Source of the DNA: Cloacimonetes bacterium UBA5456
GTDB lineage: Bacteria; Cloacimonadota; Cloacimonadia; Cloacimonadales; Cloacimonadaceae
Assembly (NCBI GenBank): GCA_002427325.1
Contig: DIQS01000063.1
Coordinates: forward strand, 747 to 14,934
DNA: 14,188 nucleotides
Reading direction: 5' to 3'
This document shows positions 1 through 8,067 of the stretch, piece after piece. The translations under genes were made by a program, and so were the position numbers. The notes under the pieces were generated by a model. That model saw only the letters and a program-made list of their open reading frames with translations, had not been told where the DNA came from and did no database searches. Position 1 is the first letter of the stretch, and each line of letters starts with the position of its first letter.

Positions 1-1001
1 ATATCGGCGAGTTCGAAGGCGCGCGGAACTTTGTGCCAGCTTTTCATTCCGGCGAAGACTTGTTCCCAAAGTATGTTCTTCGTGGAAGCCGGCAGTTCGG
101 AGATTTCAACGATGTTTTGTCCCCAATCCATCTCGCTTTGTTCATAGACTAAGGCGGCGAGGATGATGTCGTCGATGGGCTCCGATTGCGTCATGGCTTT
201 GACGATCTCGAGGGGCGCAAGGCTCGTGATGAAGGGGAGTTCTTGCTGCAGGAAACAGCATTCATTGATGAGATTGAGATTGATTTGCCCATTGTAGCCG
301 TCGTCCTCGGTATAGCGCAAAAGTGAGGGCGAGATGGGGGCTACGTTATCCATGATGAGATTGTGTAACTCACGGGCTTCGAGTAAGTTGCTCTTTGCCA
401 ATCGGCGCAAGAGGTTTTCCAAACTGCGGGCATTGATAGTCATCCCCATCTGGGTTTTGGTCGCCATGGGGAGGATGTAGCGCGCATCTTCTTTTGCCAT
501 GGACTGGCGATCGCGAACCTTCAAATCCGGTCTTTTCTTTTGATAGAGTTTGTCTAAAAGCTGATAGCTCCTTTCATATTCCTTGAAGAGCTTATTTGCC
601 AATTCGTTATAACGTTTTTTAAGCTGTGGGTGATCTTTGAGTTCCTCGGGGACGATGTAGTCTTTGCCAAAGGTGACATAGCGCTGGGACTTCTCAGTGA
701 AAGAGGCGAGTCGGCTACGCTGGATTGTGTCCGTTAGCAAGCGTGAGACTCCGATGATGTCGAGGTTGTAAACAGCGTGTTCCGCGATAGATGAGTGCCC
801 CATCTCAAAGATGATGTTCTCATTTGAATGGCGTGCCTTTTCGATCTCGTCTAATGCTTCTTTACGGAGATCGTCCACGCTTTTTTGACTGCGGCTGATG
901 CGAGCGTAGGCGGCGGAAATCACTTCCGGCGTAGCGTTTTGATCCTCAAGCTGAGCGATGAGGGAGGAATCGATGTTGTATCCTGCAACGATTAGCTTCA
1001 T
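1..1001 (-). CDS. thyX: ThyX-family flavin-dependent thymidylate synthase, N-terminal part (runs off window)
   Basis: I translated this gene from the ATG at 1001; it stays open to the window edge (about 333 codons, 3' end missing). Family members make dTMP from dUMP using methylene-tetrahydrofolate and FAD. The visible part reads as one ThyX domain: MGHSSIAEHA at residues 67-76, IIGVSR at 82-87, then an RSR-x7-S motif (R95, S96, R97, S105), and a second half with ARYILP (173-178) and NARSLENLL (190-198). The canonical ThyX signature is RHR-x7-S, so the histidine is replaced by serine. The protein is already longer than single-domain ThyX (roughly 220-270 residues). Its last visible part, WHKVPRAFELADI, resembles, as I remember it, the linker before a second ThyX domain in long tandem forms. 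I therefore infer a two-domain protein whose first domain may be inactive. A Shine-Dalgarno AAGGAAG precedes the ATG, and the deoC stop lies 11 bases upstream, so co-transcription is likely. The family call is solid; activity is not assured. Confidence 0.85.
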   Translation of the reverse strand, partial: MKLIVAGYNIDSSLIAQLEDQNATPEVISAAYARISRSQKSVDDLRKEALDEIEKARHSNENIIFEMGHSSIAEHAVYNLDIIGVSRLLTDTIQRSRLASFTEKSQRYVTFGKDYIVPEELKDHPQLKKRYNELANKLFKEYERSYQLLDKLYQKKRPDLKVRDRQSMAKEDARYILPMATKTQMGMTINARSLENLLRRLAKSNLLEARELHNLIMDNVAPISPSLLRYTEDDGYNGQINLNLINECCFLQQELPFITSLAPLEIVKAMTQSEPIDDIILAALVYEQSEMDWGQNIVEISELPASTKNILWEQVFAGMKSWHKVPRAFELAD

Positions 1002-1012
1002 TGTTGTCTTCC

Positions 1013-1786
1013 TTATAATAGTGTTACGACGCTGCTTGCGCCTATGCGGCTTGCGCCGGAGTCTAACATTTCTTTGGCGGATTGGGGAGTTCTGATGCCT
1101 CCGCTGGCTTTCACGCCGAGCTTGGAGCCCACCACCTTTCTCATCAAAGCAATGTCCTCTGCTTTTGCGCCGGCTGTGCCGAATCCTGTGGATGTTTTCA
1201 CATACTTTGCGCCTGCCTTTTTGCTGATGAGACAGCTTAGGATGAGCTCTTCTCGGCTTAGGTAGCAGGTTTCGAGGATCACTTTGAGCAAGACGTCCTG
1301 GGCGAGGCAAAGCGAGGCGACGGCTTGGACGGTCTTCAGCGCATCGTCCCAGTTTCCACTCTTGATGGCAGCGAGGTTTTGAACCATATCGACCTCGTCG
1401 GCACCGGCTTTAATCACTGCATCTGCTTCTTGGGCAACAGCTTCGATGTGTCCTGCGCCGAGGGGGAAATTTATCACTGTACAAGTTTTAACTACTGGGT
1501 CTAAAAGCTTTTTTACTAAGGGGATGAAATATGAATTGATGCATAGTGAGGCAGTTTTATATTCATTTGCCATCTCGCAGAGCTTTTCTATGTCAGTGGC
1601 GTTGGCCTCGGCTTTGAGCACGGTTGCGTCTATCACGGAGGCGATTCCGGCGTCTGGATTGTAGGTCTCATCAGCTTCGGCGACGCGGCATTTAGCGCAA
1701 TGAAGACAAATCTCGTGTGCGCCGTCACATCTTGCCAGCTTGTCGCTCGGGAAGTGTTCCATGGCTATTTCTTTGATACTTTTCAT
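1013..1786 (-). CDS. deoC: deoxyribose-phosphate aldolase with cysteine-rich N-terminal extension
   Basis: DeoC cleaves 2-deoxyribose-5-phosphate to glyceraldehyde-3-phosphate and acetaldehyde, a cytosolic step of deoxynucleoside breakdown. The 257-residue product has a TIM-barrel aldolase from about residue 48 to the end. The Schiff-base lysine is in VKTSTGF (K197), the second active-site lysine in VKASGGIRT (K226), and the expected acidic residue in EVDMVQN. The usual IDHTLLK motif near the barrel start reads IDATVLK (52-58), losing the histidine. The first ~45 residues are an extension carrying C20, C27, C30 and C33 with H24 and H29, which looks like a metal or Fe-S site and is absent from the E. 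coli type enzyme. The start is set by AAAGGAG ending 9 bases before the ATG. rlmN ends 15 bases upstream and the ThyX-family gene begins 11 bases downstream, which puts two deoxynucleotide genes side by side. Confidence 0.92.
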   Translation of the reverse strand: MKSIKEIAMEHFPSDKLARCDGAHEICLHCAKCRVAEADETYNPDAGIASVIDATVLKAEANATDIEKLCEMANEYKTASLCINSYFIPLVKKLLDPVVKTCTVINFPLGAGHIEAVAQEADAVIKAGADEVDMVQNLAAIKSGNWDDALKTVQAVASLCLAQDVLLKVILETCYLSREELILSCLISKKAGAKYVKTSTGFGTAGAKAEDIALMRKVVGSKLGVKASGGIRTPQSAKEMLDSGASRIGASSVVTLL

Positions 1787-1801
1787 AGTTCCATACTCCT
1801 T

Positions 1802-2818
1802 TTATCTTTGACCTGCTAATTGACCGCAGGCACCGAAAATCTCGGCTCCACGGCTACGACGCAGGGTGACAGCTTGATTTAGGCTGTGTGCTTTTTTGAG
1901 AAAAGTCTCGATCTCAGCCTCGCTTGGGGAGCGATAGGGCAGAGAGGGCACAGTGTTGTAGGGGATGAAGTTAAGCTTGCAAGAGAGATCGCCTGCGAAG
2001 CTTCTTAGCGCGGAGATGTCATCATCGCCCATGTTGAATCCGGGGATGAGGATATATTCAAAAGTGACGCGAAAGTTGCTTTTGGTCAGGTAGTATTTCA
2101 GGGCTTGCTTGAGTTCTTTGAGGGGGTATATCTCGTTTACGGGCATGATCTTGCTGCGCTTTTCGTCTATTGCAGAGTTCAGCGAGACGGCAAGCTTTGT
2201 CTTGATCTTGCTATCGGCGAGATGAATGATGCCGTCGGTGATGCCGCAGGTGGAGATCGTGGTGCGTCTGGGGCTAAAAGACAGCGTGTCATCAGCTTGG
2301 ATGATGCTGAGAGCTTTTAGCACATTATCAAGATTGTCCATCGGTTCGCCCATGCCCATGAAGACGAGGTTGGTGAGGCGATTTGGTTGGCAAAAAGAGG
2401 AGCCAAGCATGATTTGAGCGACAATCTCATGAGTTTGAAGATTGCGCTTGAGCCCCAATTCACCAGTGGCACAAAAGTTGCAAGCTCGCGTGCATCCTAC
2501 TTGTGATGATACGCAAAGCGTGTTTTTCTTGTCGTCGGGGATGAGAACCATCTCGATGATGCTTTCGTCTTCGAGCTTCAGTCTATATTTCGTTGTGCCG
2601 TCTTTCGCGGTTTTTTTAAGATCGATCTGCGGTAGAAAGAAACTGAGCTTATCGCTGAGTTCGTCTCTGGTCTCTGCGGGCAGGTTGCTCATCAATTGCG
2701 GGTCGAAAACGTGTTTGTCATAGAGCCAATGCAGGAGCTGTTTGCTTCGATATCCGGGGAGGCTTTCCATGGATTTCTTGAGTTCATCCGGGTGAAGGCA
2801 GAAGATGTTTTTTAGCAT
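1802..2818 (-). CDS. rlmN: dual-specificity 23S rRNA/tRNA adenine-C2 methyltransferase (radical SAM)
   Basis: RlmN methylates C2 of A2503 in 23S rRNA and A37 of some tRNAs by a radical SAM ping-pong mechanism. The protein is 338 residues, slightly short for the family but complete. The [4Fe-4S] motif CxxxCxxC is C109, C113, C116, directly after LCVSSQVG. The two further cysteines of the mechanism appear conserved: C102, seven residues before the cluster as in E. coli, and C331 in the C-terminal GACGQLAG motif, matching the methyl-carrying cysteine. MGMGEPMDN and the SPRRTTISTCG segment are typical. The ATG at 2818 lies inside the end of the upstream PSP1 gene (7-base overlap) with only a weak GAAGA before it, suggesting translation coupled to that gene. 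It could be confused only with the paralogue Cfr, but the housekeeping context favours RlmN. Confidence 0.95.
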   Translation of the reverse strand: MLKNIFCLHPDELKKSMESLPGYRSKQLLHWLYDKHVFDPQLMSNLPAETRDELSDKLSFFLPQIDLKKTAKDGTTKYRLKLEDESIIEMVLIPDDKKNTLCVSSQVGCTRACNFCATGELGLKRNLQTHEIVAQIMLGSSFCQPNRLTNLVFMGMGEPMDNLDNVLKALSIIQADDTLSFSPRRTTISTCGITDGIIHLADSKIKTKLAVSLNSAIDEKRSKIMPVNEIYPLKELKQALKYYLTKSNFRVTFEYILIPGFNMGDDDISALRSFAGDLSCKLNFIPYNTVPSLPYRSPSEAEIETFLKKAHSLNQAVTLRRSRGAEIFGACGQLAGQR

Positions 2819-3651
2819 TCTTCAATATCCGGGACGCTGATAATATGCAGCTTGGCAAATTCTTCAGGCTTAAGCTCAAAGACGTTTTGATCGTCGGTAG
2901 TGAGGAAAATCTTGCCGGCCATCACGTCGTTGCGATAGACCATGGCCTTTTCCTTGTTAAAGATAACGCAGGTGCCCAAGATGGGAAAGTCTTTGCCGGC
3001 TTCAACATAGAAGTCTTCTTCGAAGTTGAGGCAGCAAAGGAGTCTGCCGCAGGGACCGGATATTTTTGAGAGATTGCCGGCTAAGTTCTGGTCTTTTGCC
3101 ATCTTGATGGTCACTTGATTAAAGCGTTTGAGGAAGCTGCTGCAGCAATATTGATTGCCGCACATGCCAAATCCGCCGAGGCGCTTGGCTTCATCGCGTC
3201 CTGTGGTTTGGTGTAATTCTATACGGGTCTTGAAGATGGTCGCTAGTTCTCGCACGAAGGTGCGGAAGTCTATCCTGCCGTCGGCTGTGAAAAAGAAGGT
3301 CAGTTTGTTGCCGTCATATTGAAATACGGTGTCGATGAGTTTCATCTCGAAGGGGTAGTGTAAGAGCAGGTTTACAAAGGTGTTAGCGGCCTTCTTTTCT
3401 TCTTCGCCGAGGAATTTGAGCTTTTCGAGGTCGTCATCATTGGCTAAGCGGCGTATTTTATATACCTTATCTTGTCTGTCGAGGTTGATGCATTCGCTTT
3501 GGGGAACGGCCATTTGCACGATCTGGGCGATGTCTTCGCCGCGTTCAACTTCTACGATTATGAGGTCGTCAGGCTGCAGCTTAAGTTCTTCCTGCACAGG
3601 GAAAAAGCCTATGCGACCACTCCTGTATATTACTTCTATATATTCTTGCAT
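2812..3651 (-). CDS. PSP1-domain protein, RicT (YaaT)-like
   Basis: A 279-residue soluble protein of the PSP1 family. The best-known member, Bacillus subtilis RicT (YaaT), forms the RicAFT complex that carries [4Fe-4S] clusters and influences RNase Y-dependent mRNA processing. The diagnostic region is clear: GFGMCGNQYCC gives C164, C169 and C170, and SGPCGRLLCCL gives C201, C206 and C207, separated by the conserved KMAKDQ segment. N-terminal residues 1-100 form the usual beta-rich half, including GxDIAQIV-type residues at 38-45. No RicA or RicF partner is visible here. The ATG at 3651 directly follows the stop of the GlmU-like gene (TAAATG) and has GGAG five bases upstream. Its 3' end overlaps rlmN by 7 bases, coupling a likely Fe-S protein to a radical SAM enzyme. 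The family is certain; the function in this lineage is unknown. Confidence 0.9.
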   Translation of the reverse strand: MQEYIEVIYRSGRIGFFPVQEELKLQPDDLIIVEVERGEDIAQIVQMAVPQSECINLDRQDKVYKIRRLANDDDLEKLKFLGEEEKKAANTFVNLLLHYPFEMKLIDTVFQYDGNKLTFFFTADGRIDFRTFVRELATIFKTRIELHQTTGRDEAKRLGGFGMCGNQYCCSSFLKRFNQVTIKMAKDQNLAGNLSKISGPCGRLLCCLNFEEDFYVEAGKDFPILGTCVIFNKEKAMVYRNDVMAGKIFLTTDDQNVFELKPEEFAKLHIISVPDIEEC

Positions 3652-4839
3652 TTATTCTCCATGAAACAGTTTAAGCAATTCAGATTCAATCTGTTGTAGC
3701 TCTAACTTGCGTCTTGATTTCACTTTGCCGGTGGTGTCTAAAAATTCGTCTATACGGTAGGTGTTTAGCGAGTCGGCTTCGCCCCAAGAAAAGTCGGGCA
3801 CGAAACCGCTGAAAAGCTTATTGCCATAGATGTTTGCGCCGAGTCCGACGACGAGTCCGGTGTTAAGGCTGCAATTGATGCCGATCTTTACGTGATCAGC
3901 GATGAGGCAGCCCATGAATTGGGTGCCGCTGTCAACCATCTCGCCGGTTTCATAGCTATATTGTCGAACGTTTTTATAGGTGTTTTTAAGGTCGCTATTG
4001 TTGGTATCTGCGCCGAGATTGACCCATTCGCCTACGTAGGAGTGCCCCAAAAAGCCGTCGTGCTGCTTGTTTGAATATGCTTGGAAGATGCTGCCTTCGA
4101 TCTCACCGCCTACTTTGCAAACGGGGCCAATGCTGCTTCCGCCATATATCTTTGCGCCGATTTTTACCAAGCTGCCTTTGCCGATGTAGGCGGGGCCTAC
4201 GATCACTGCATTCGCCATCACGCTGGCGTCCTCATCTATCACGATTGGTCCTTCAGAGGCGTCGAGAACAACGTTTGGCGCAAGCTTCACATTCTCGCCT
4301 ATCCACACGTTATAGGGATGCAAAACATGCACACCGGGCTCGGTTTCAAAGAAGTTTTCCTCTTCATAGAATATGTTTTCAAAGTCGCGGGTGATGAGCC
4401 TGCCGTTGTCGTGCACTATATCCACCATGCTGCGATAGAGTAAAGCGTCAATCTGTCTTTGGGTGAAGCCACCAAAGTCAAAGCCGAAATCGAGGTCTTC
4501 CTTGGTGAGAATGGCTACGATCCCGCCTTCCGTGACAAGTGCTTCTTCCTCTTTGATGCCTTTGATTTGCTCAATCAGAGTATCGTCTATCTTCAAGCGT
4601 GAATTCACGTAGAGCTTTGTGCCCTCGGGGTTATCGTTGATGCGCCAATCGGGCTGTCTGAAGCGATAGAGCGAGACCAATCCGGGGCGCACGATGATCG
4701 CTGCTTCATCAAAGCCGAGTTCAAAGGTCAGTCTTTGGCGAAGCTTGAGGATTCCACAGCGAATGTCGCCAACGCTGCGCAATTGGGAGGCGGGATAGAA
4801 AGCCTTATATCTCTTGTCATCAAATATTATTAAGTGCAT
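3652..4839 (-). CDS. GlmU-like sugar nucleotidyltransferase/acetyltransferase, Bacteroidetes type
   Basis: A 395-residue protein that resembles the alternative GlmU family of Bacteroidetes and relatives (the TIGR03991 type). That family is proposed to make UDP-N-acetylglucosamine for peptidoglycan and lipid A. The N-terminal half (about 1-150) is the divergent nucleotidyltransferase-like part; its QLRSVGDIRCGILKLRQR (19-36) is the counterpart of the family's opening motif, but no classical LxxGxGTRM loop is visible. From about residue 170 to 350 there is a left-handed beta-helix with isoleucine/valine-led hexapeptide repeats (for example IVIDED, AYIGKG). HDGFLGHSYVGEWVNLGAD, around 259-277, is typical of this family. 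The start ATG overlaps the glycosyltransferase gene by 20 bases and follows AAGAGG. The context next to GT2 and PBP1A supports an envelope precursor role. Enzymatic activity of the N-terminal half is inferred only. Confidence 0.82.
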   Translation of the reverse strand: MHLIIFDDKRYKAFYPASQLRSVGDIRCGILKLRQRLTFELGFDEAAIIVRPGLVSLYRFRQPDWRINDNPEGTKLYVNSRLKIDDTLIEQIKGIKEEEALVTEGGIVAILTKEDLDFGFDFGGFTQRQIDALLYRSMVDIVHDNGRLITRDFENIFYEEENFFETEPGVHVLHPYNVWIGENVKLAPNVVLDASEGPIVIDEDASVMANAVIVGPAYIGKGSLVKIGAKIYGGSSIGPVCKVGGEIEGSIFQAYSNKQHDGFLGHSYVGEWVNLGADTNNSDLKNTYKNVRQYSYETGEMVDSGTQFMGCLIADHVKIGINCSLNTGLVVGLGANIYGNKLFSGFVPDFSWGEADSLNTYRIDEFLDTTGKVKSRRKLELQQIESELLKLFHGE

Positions 4840-5989
4840 TATTATTCCTCTTGGGGGGACGTTTGCCGTGCCAAACGAAGAGACCCAAGGAACCTAAGAC
4901 CATGGTAAAAACCAACATAAAGGTCTGGATCACGAGCCAAATCGGGTAGAAGCGAAGCATCCTGGCACTCACTCCAAAGTGTTTCCTCGAATAGGCTATC
5001 ATGATGTGTTCGATTGCGATGCGATAGGCAAAGACGGCAAGTCCCAGCTTGAAATTGATAAACATCAATGGCATGCTACCCCAATAGAGGCAGGCCATTG
5101 AAAACAGGATAAAGAAGAATTCCGGGTTGAACTTTAGCTGGTATTTCATGTTTGAAGCCCAGCGGCTGCGTTGATTGATGAATTGCTTCCAGCTTTTAAC
5201 CGGATGGGTGTAAGTGAAAGACTTTGGCGAGAAGTTGAAGATGATCTTATGTCCTTTTCGGCGCATGAGTTGCATGAGGTTGACGTCATCGCCGCTGATG
5301 AGGTGCATGATCTTCTCAAAGCCACCCACATCCTCCCATGCACTCTTGCGATATGCCATGTTTTGCCCGATGCAAGCCCAGCTTTTGCCCAAGGTGTAGC
5401 CTCCGCCTAAGACCATATAGGTCAGTGCAAAGTCAAGGTGTTCATACTTCTGCACCATCGGCGCTTTGTCCCAATCTTGAAGATAGGTTCTTGAGTATCC
5501 CGCAACCATGCTCACATCATCGCTGAAGTGGGAAACCATGCTGCTGATCCAGCCTTGAGGAACAATGCAATCGGCGTCGGTGGTGAGGATTATCTCACCT
5601 TTTGCCATGGTGATAGCACGGCTTAGAGCCAGCTTCTTAGGCGAGATGGCGTCTTCTCTTCCCAGAGATTTGAAATAGCGGATATTGTGTCCTTGGTCGA
5701 TGAAATGTTGTATTATTTCTTCGGTGTTGTCTTCAGAATCGTCGTCGCCTATGATGATCTCAAAGAGCTCTTTAGGATAGTCCTGCGAGATCAGGCAAGT
5801 CATAAGTTGCAAGAGGTTGTGCCCTTCGTTTCGAGCTATCACCACCACAGACACACGGTGTTTAACATAGTTAACCGGTGTTTTGAGGTTCTTCCAACCA
5901 AAGTAAAAGCGGATGACAAAGATGATGTATGTTAAGGCACCCGAAGCAATCAGAGCCAAGAGAATGTAGTATAATACTTTTGCTATCAC
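4820..5989 (-). CDS. membrane-anchored family 2 glycosyltransferase
   Basis: A 389-residue processive-type GT2 enzyme that would transfer a sugar from a nucleotide donor at the inner face of the membrane. One membrane helix spans about residues 5-30. The GT-A domain starts at VSVVVIARNE (46-55) and contains DDDSED (82-87), the metal-binding DAD (138-140), GDD (233-235, likely catalytic base region) and QRSRW (273-277), the Q/RxxRW motif of processive synthases. Three hydrophobic segments follow between about 290 and 375, and the tail is basic. The start is GTG at 5989, with AAGGAG 11 bases upstream and two bases after the PBP1A stop; no better start is visible. Acceptor and product cannot be told from sequence; an exopolysaccharide or glycolipid is possible. 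The 3' end overlaps the GlmU-like gene by 20 bases, which would pair a possible sugar-donor enzyme with its user. Confidence 0.87.
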   Translation of the reverse strand: MIAKVLYYILLALIASGALTYIIFVIRFYFGWKNLKTPVNYVKHRVSVVVIARNEGHNLLQLMTCLISQDYPKELFEIIIGDDDSEDNTEEIIQHFIDQGHNIRYFKSLGREDAISPKKLALSRAITMAKGEIILTTDADCIVPQGWISSMVSHFSDDVSMVAGYSRTYLQDWDKAPMVQKYEHLDFALTYMVLGGGYTLGKSWACIGQNMAYRKSAWEDVGGFEKIMHLISGDDVNLMQLMRRKGHKIIFNFSPKSFTYTHPVKSWKQFINQRSRWASNMKYQLKFNPEFFFILFSMACLYWGSMPLMFINFKLGLAVFAYRIAIEHIMIAYSRKHFGVSARMLRFYPIWLVIQTFMLVFTMVLGSLGLFVWHGKRPPKRNNNALNNI

Positions 5990-5991
5990 TA

Positions 5992-8067
5992 TTAAAATAA
6001 CTCCTTCGGGTCAGACATTCCCCAAGATGTGGGGTGGAAGTTGTATGAGACACTGTCTGCGCTTGCAGGCGGGATATTCCCTTCGATAAAGACTTCTTCA
6101 ATCCCACCCTCACCGGAGGTCAAGAAACCTGTCTCAGGATTGATGTTATAACGAACTATGTTCTTAGGTTCTTTAAAGATGTAGCGTGGATCATTGGCCG
6201 AAGGCAGCCTGCCCTTGTTGTCGAGGCGCATACATTCTCTCATGATTTGTCCCCAGATGGGAGCGCAAACGGCACTGGATGAGACGCTGGCATTGCTATC
6301 AAAGCCGTTCCATATTCCCAAGGTGAAGCGTGGATTAAAGCCGATAAACCAAGCATCTCTGTGGTCGCTGGATGTTCCCGTCTTGCCTGCAACTTGCCAT
6401 TGATAGTTGTTTCTCGCAGCAGCACCCGTGCCCGAAGTTGTAACGGTTTGCAACAAGTTTGTCATTAGATAAGCGACTTCTTCGGATGTCACTTTCTTTT
6501 TGGTGGTGATTCCTCGTTCGAGAATCTTGCCGTTGGTGTCCTCCACTTTGGTGATATAGACGGGACTCACCTTCGTTCCACCATTGGGGAAGGTCGTATA
6601 TCCGCTGATGAGCGTCATGGGCGTCACTTCATAGGTTCCCAAAGCGGCAGAATAGTCGGTGACCTTGCGTGTGATACCGAACCTGTTGAAGGCATCTGTA
6701 AGAGTGTCCAAGCCTAGATCAATAGCACATTTCACAGCCCAGACGTTGTATGAATGTTGCAGGGCTACTCTCATTCTGGTAAAGCCATTAAACTTACGAT
6801 TATAGTTTAATGGAGACCATTTCTTGTTATCGCCACCGATCATGGATATCTCTGCATCGTTGATGACCGTTGCCGGCGTATATCCTTTTTCTATCGCAGC
6901 CGTGTAATACACTGGTTTGATGGAGCTTCCGGGTTGTCTCTTAGCCTGTGTCATGCGGTTAAACTTGCTGTGTGTGAAGTTTCTTCCGCCGATCATGGCT
7001 CTCACATATCCGGTGTTATTTTCGATGAGCACCAAACCGCCTTGCAGATAGCGCGTATTTATATCGAAGGCATTGGGTGCAATATCTGCCATCTTGTGGC
7101 GATAGTTATGTTGCTTTTCTATGCGAGTGAGATAGTCGTTCAAGACGCTGTCTGCATAGACGGTAAGGTCTTGATCCAGAGTGGTATATATCCTGAGTCC
7201 ACCTTCAAAGAGGCGTTCAGTTCCATATTTCCTTTCCAAATAGAGACGGATGTGTTCGATGAAGTAATCCGACGCCGCCTGTCTCATGGAGCTACCCGGC
7301 TCACGCAAAGGCGAAGCGATTGCGGCTTCATATTCATCTTGTGTAATCTTCTTTGCTTTGAGCATTCTACTCAAGACGTGGTCACGTCTCTGCATGGAGC
7401 GTTCAGGTTGATTGATGGGGCTATAGTAGTTAGGTCTTTGGATCATTCCCACCAAAGTAGCAGATTCAGCGAGTGTGAGGTCTTTGGCGTGTTTGCCAAA
7501 ATAGTTCAAAGACGCCGCTTCCACGCCGTGTAGCTGCCCACCCCAGAAGATCTTATTAAAATAGATTTCGAGTATCTCTTCCTTTGAGAATTCTCGTTCT
7601 ATCCTGAACGACAAAAGCAGCTCTTTCATCTTGCGTGAGATGCGTTTATCCAAGCTGAGGAACATATTTCGCGCCATCTGTTGAGTGATGGTGCTGGCTC
7701 CTTGAGAGAAGTCCATCCTTACGACGTCCACAACGATTGCACGGATATTACCAATGATATCCACTCCAAAGTGTGTATAGAATCTCTTATCTTCAGTGAT
7801 GATGAGCGCATCGATGAGATGTTGCGGCAATTCTTTGATAGACACAAGCTTGCGCTTTTCGAAAGCGAAGAGGTGTATCATGTTTCCATTGCGGTCATAG
7901 ACCTCAGAGCCGCTACGCATGGTGAAGTTACGCAATTCAGTGGTAGGCGGCAAGCCGTCTGAATAAAACCAAAAGGTGCCCAATAGTATCCCCGTGAGGA
8001 TACATAGCGTCAGCCCAATCGCTGCGGGAAGTCTCGGATATTTCTCTAAAACATTTTTTATACTCAT
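5992..8067 (-). CDS. class A penicillin-binding protein (PBP1A family)
   Basis: A bifunctional peptidoglycan synthase of 691 residues that polymerises lipid II glycan chains and cross-links the peptides, anchored in the inner membrane with its bulk in the periplasm. A short cytoplasmic tail precedes one membrane helix (about 14-36). The GT51 domain has the catalytic E92 in TEDKRFYTHFG and the QGASTITQQMARN block (122-134). The transpeptidase domain has SSIK with nucleophile S381 and K384, SYN at 439-441, and KTGT at 562-565, so both active sites look intact. It is somewhat shorter than E. coli PBP1A, without a long C-terminal extension. Its ATG overlaps the stop of the Gx-family gene in an ATGA arrangement, implying translational coupling. 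The glycosyltransferase gene follows after two bases. Confidence 0.95.
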   Translation of the reverse strand: MSIKNVLEKYPRLPAAIGLTLCILTGILLGTFWFYSDGLPPTTELRNFTMRSGSEVYDRNGNMIHLFAFEKRKLVSIKELPQHLIDALIITEDKRFYTHFGVDIIGNIRAIVVDVVRMDFSQGASTITQQMARNMFLSLDKRISRKMKELLLSFRIEREFSKEEILEIYFNKIFWGGQLHGVEAASLNYFGKHAKDLTLAESATLVGMIQRPNYYSPINQPERSMQRRDHVLSRMLKAKKITQDEYEAAIASPLREPGSSMRQAASDYFIEHIRLYLERKYGTERLFEGGLRIYTTLDQDLTVYADSVLNDYLTRIEKQHNYRHKMADIAPNAFDINTRYLQGGLVLIENNTGYVRAMIGGRNFTHSKFNRMTQAKRQPGSSIKPVYYTAAIEKGYTPATVINDAEISMIGGDNKKWSPLNYNRKFNGFTRMRVALQHSYNVWAVKCAIDLGLDTLTDAFNRFGITRKVTDYSAALGTYEVTPMTLISGYTTFPNGGTKVSPVYITKVEDTNGKILERGITTKKKVTSEEVAYLMTNLLQTVTTSGTGAAARNNYQWQVAGKTGTSSDHRDAWFIGFNPRFTLGIWNGFDSNASVSSSAVCAPIWGQIMRECMRLDNKGRLPSANDPRYIFKEPKNIVRYNINPETGFLTSGEGGIEEVFIEGNIPPASADSVSYNFHPTSWGMSDPKELF

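Noticed and set aside
6934..7533. 199-residue open frame on the plus strand
   Set aside because: It is antisense to the well-conserved PBP1A and has no recognisable motifs.
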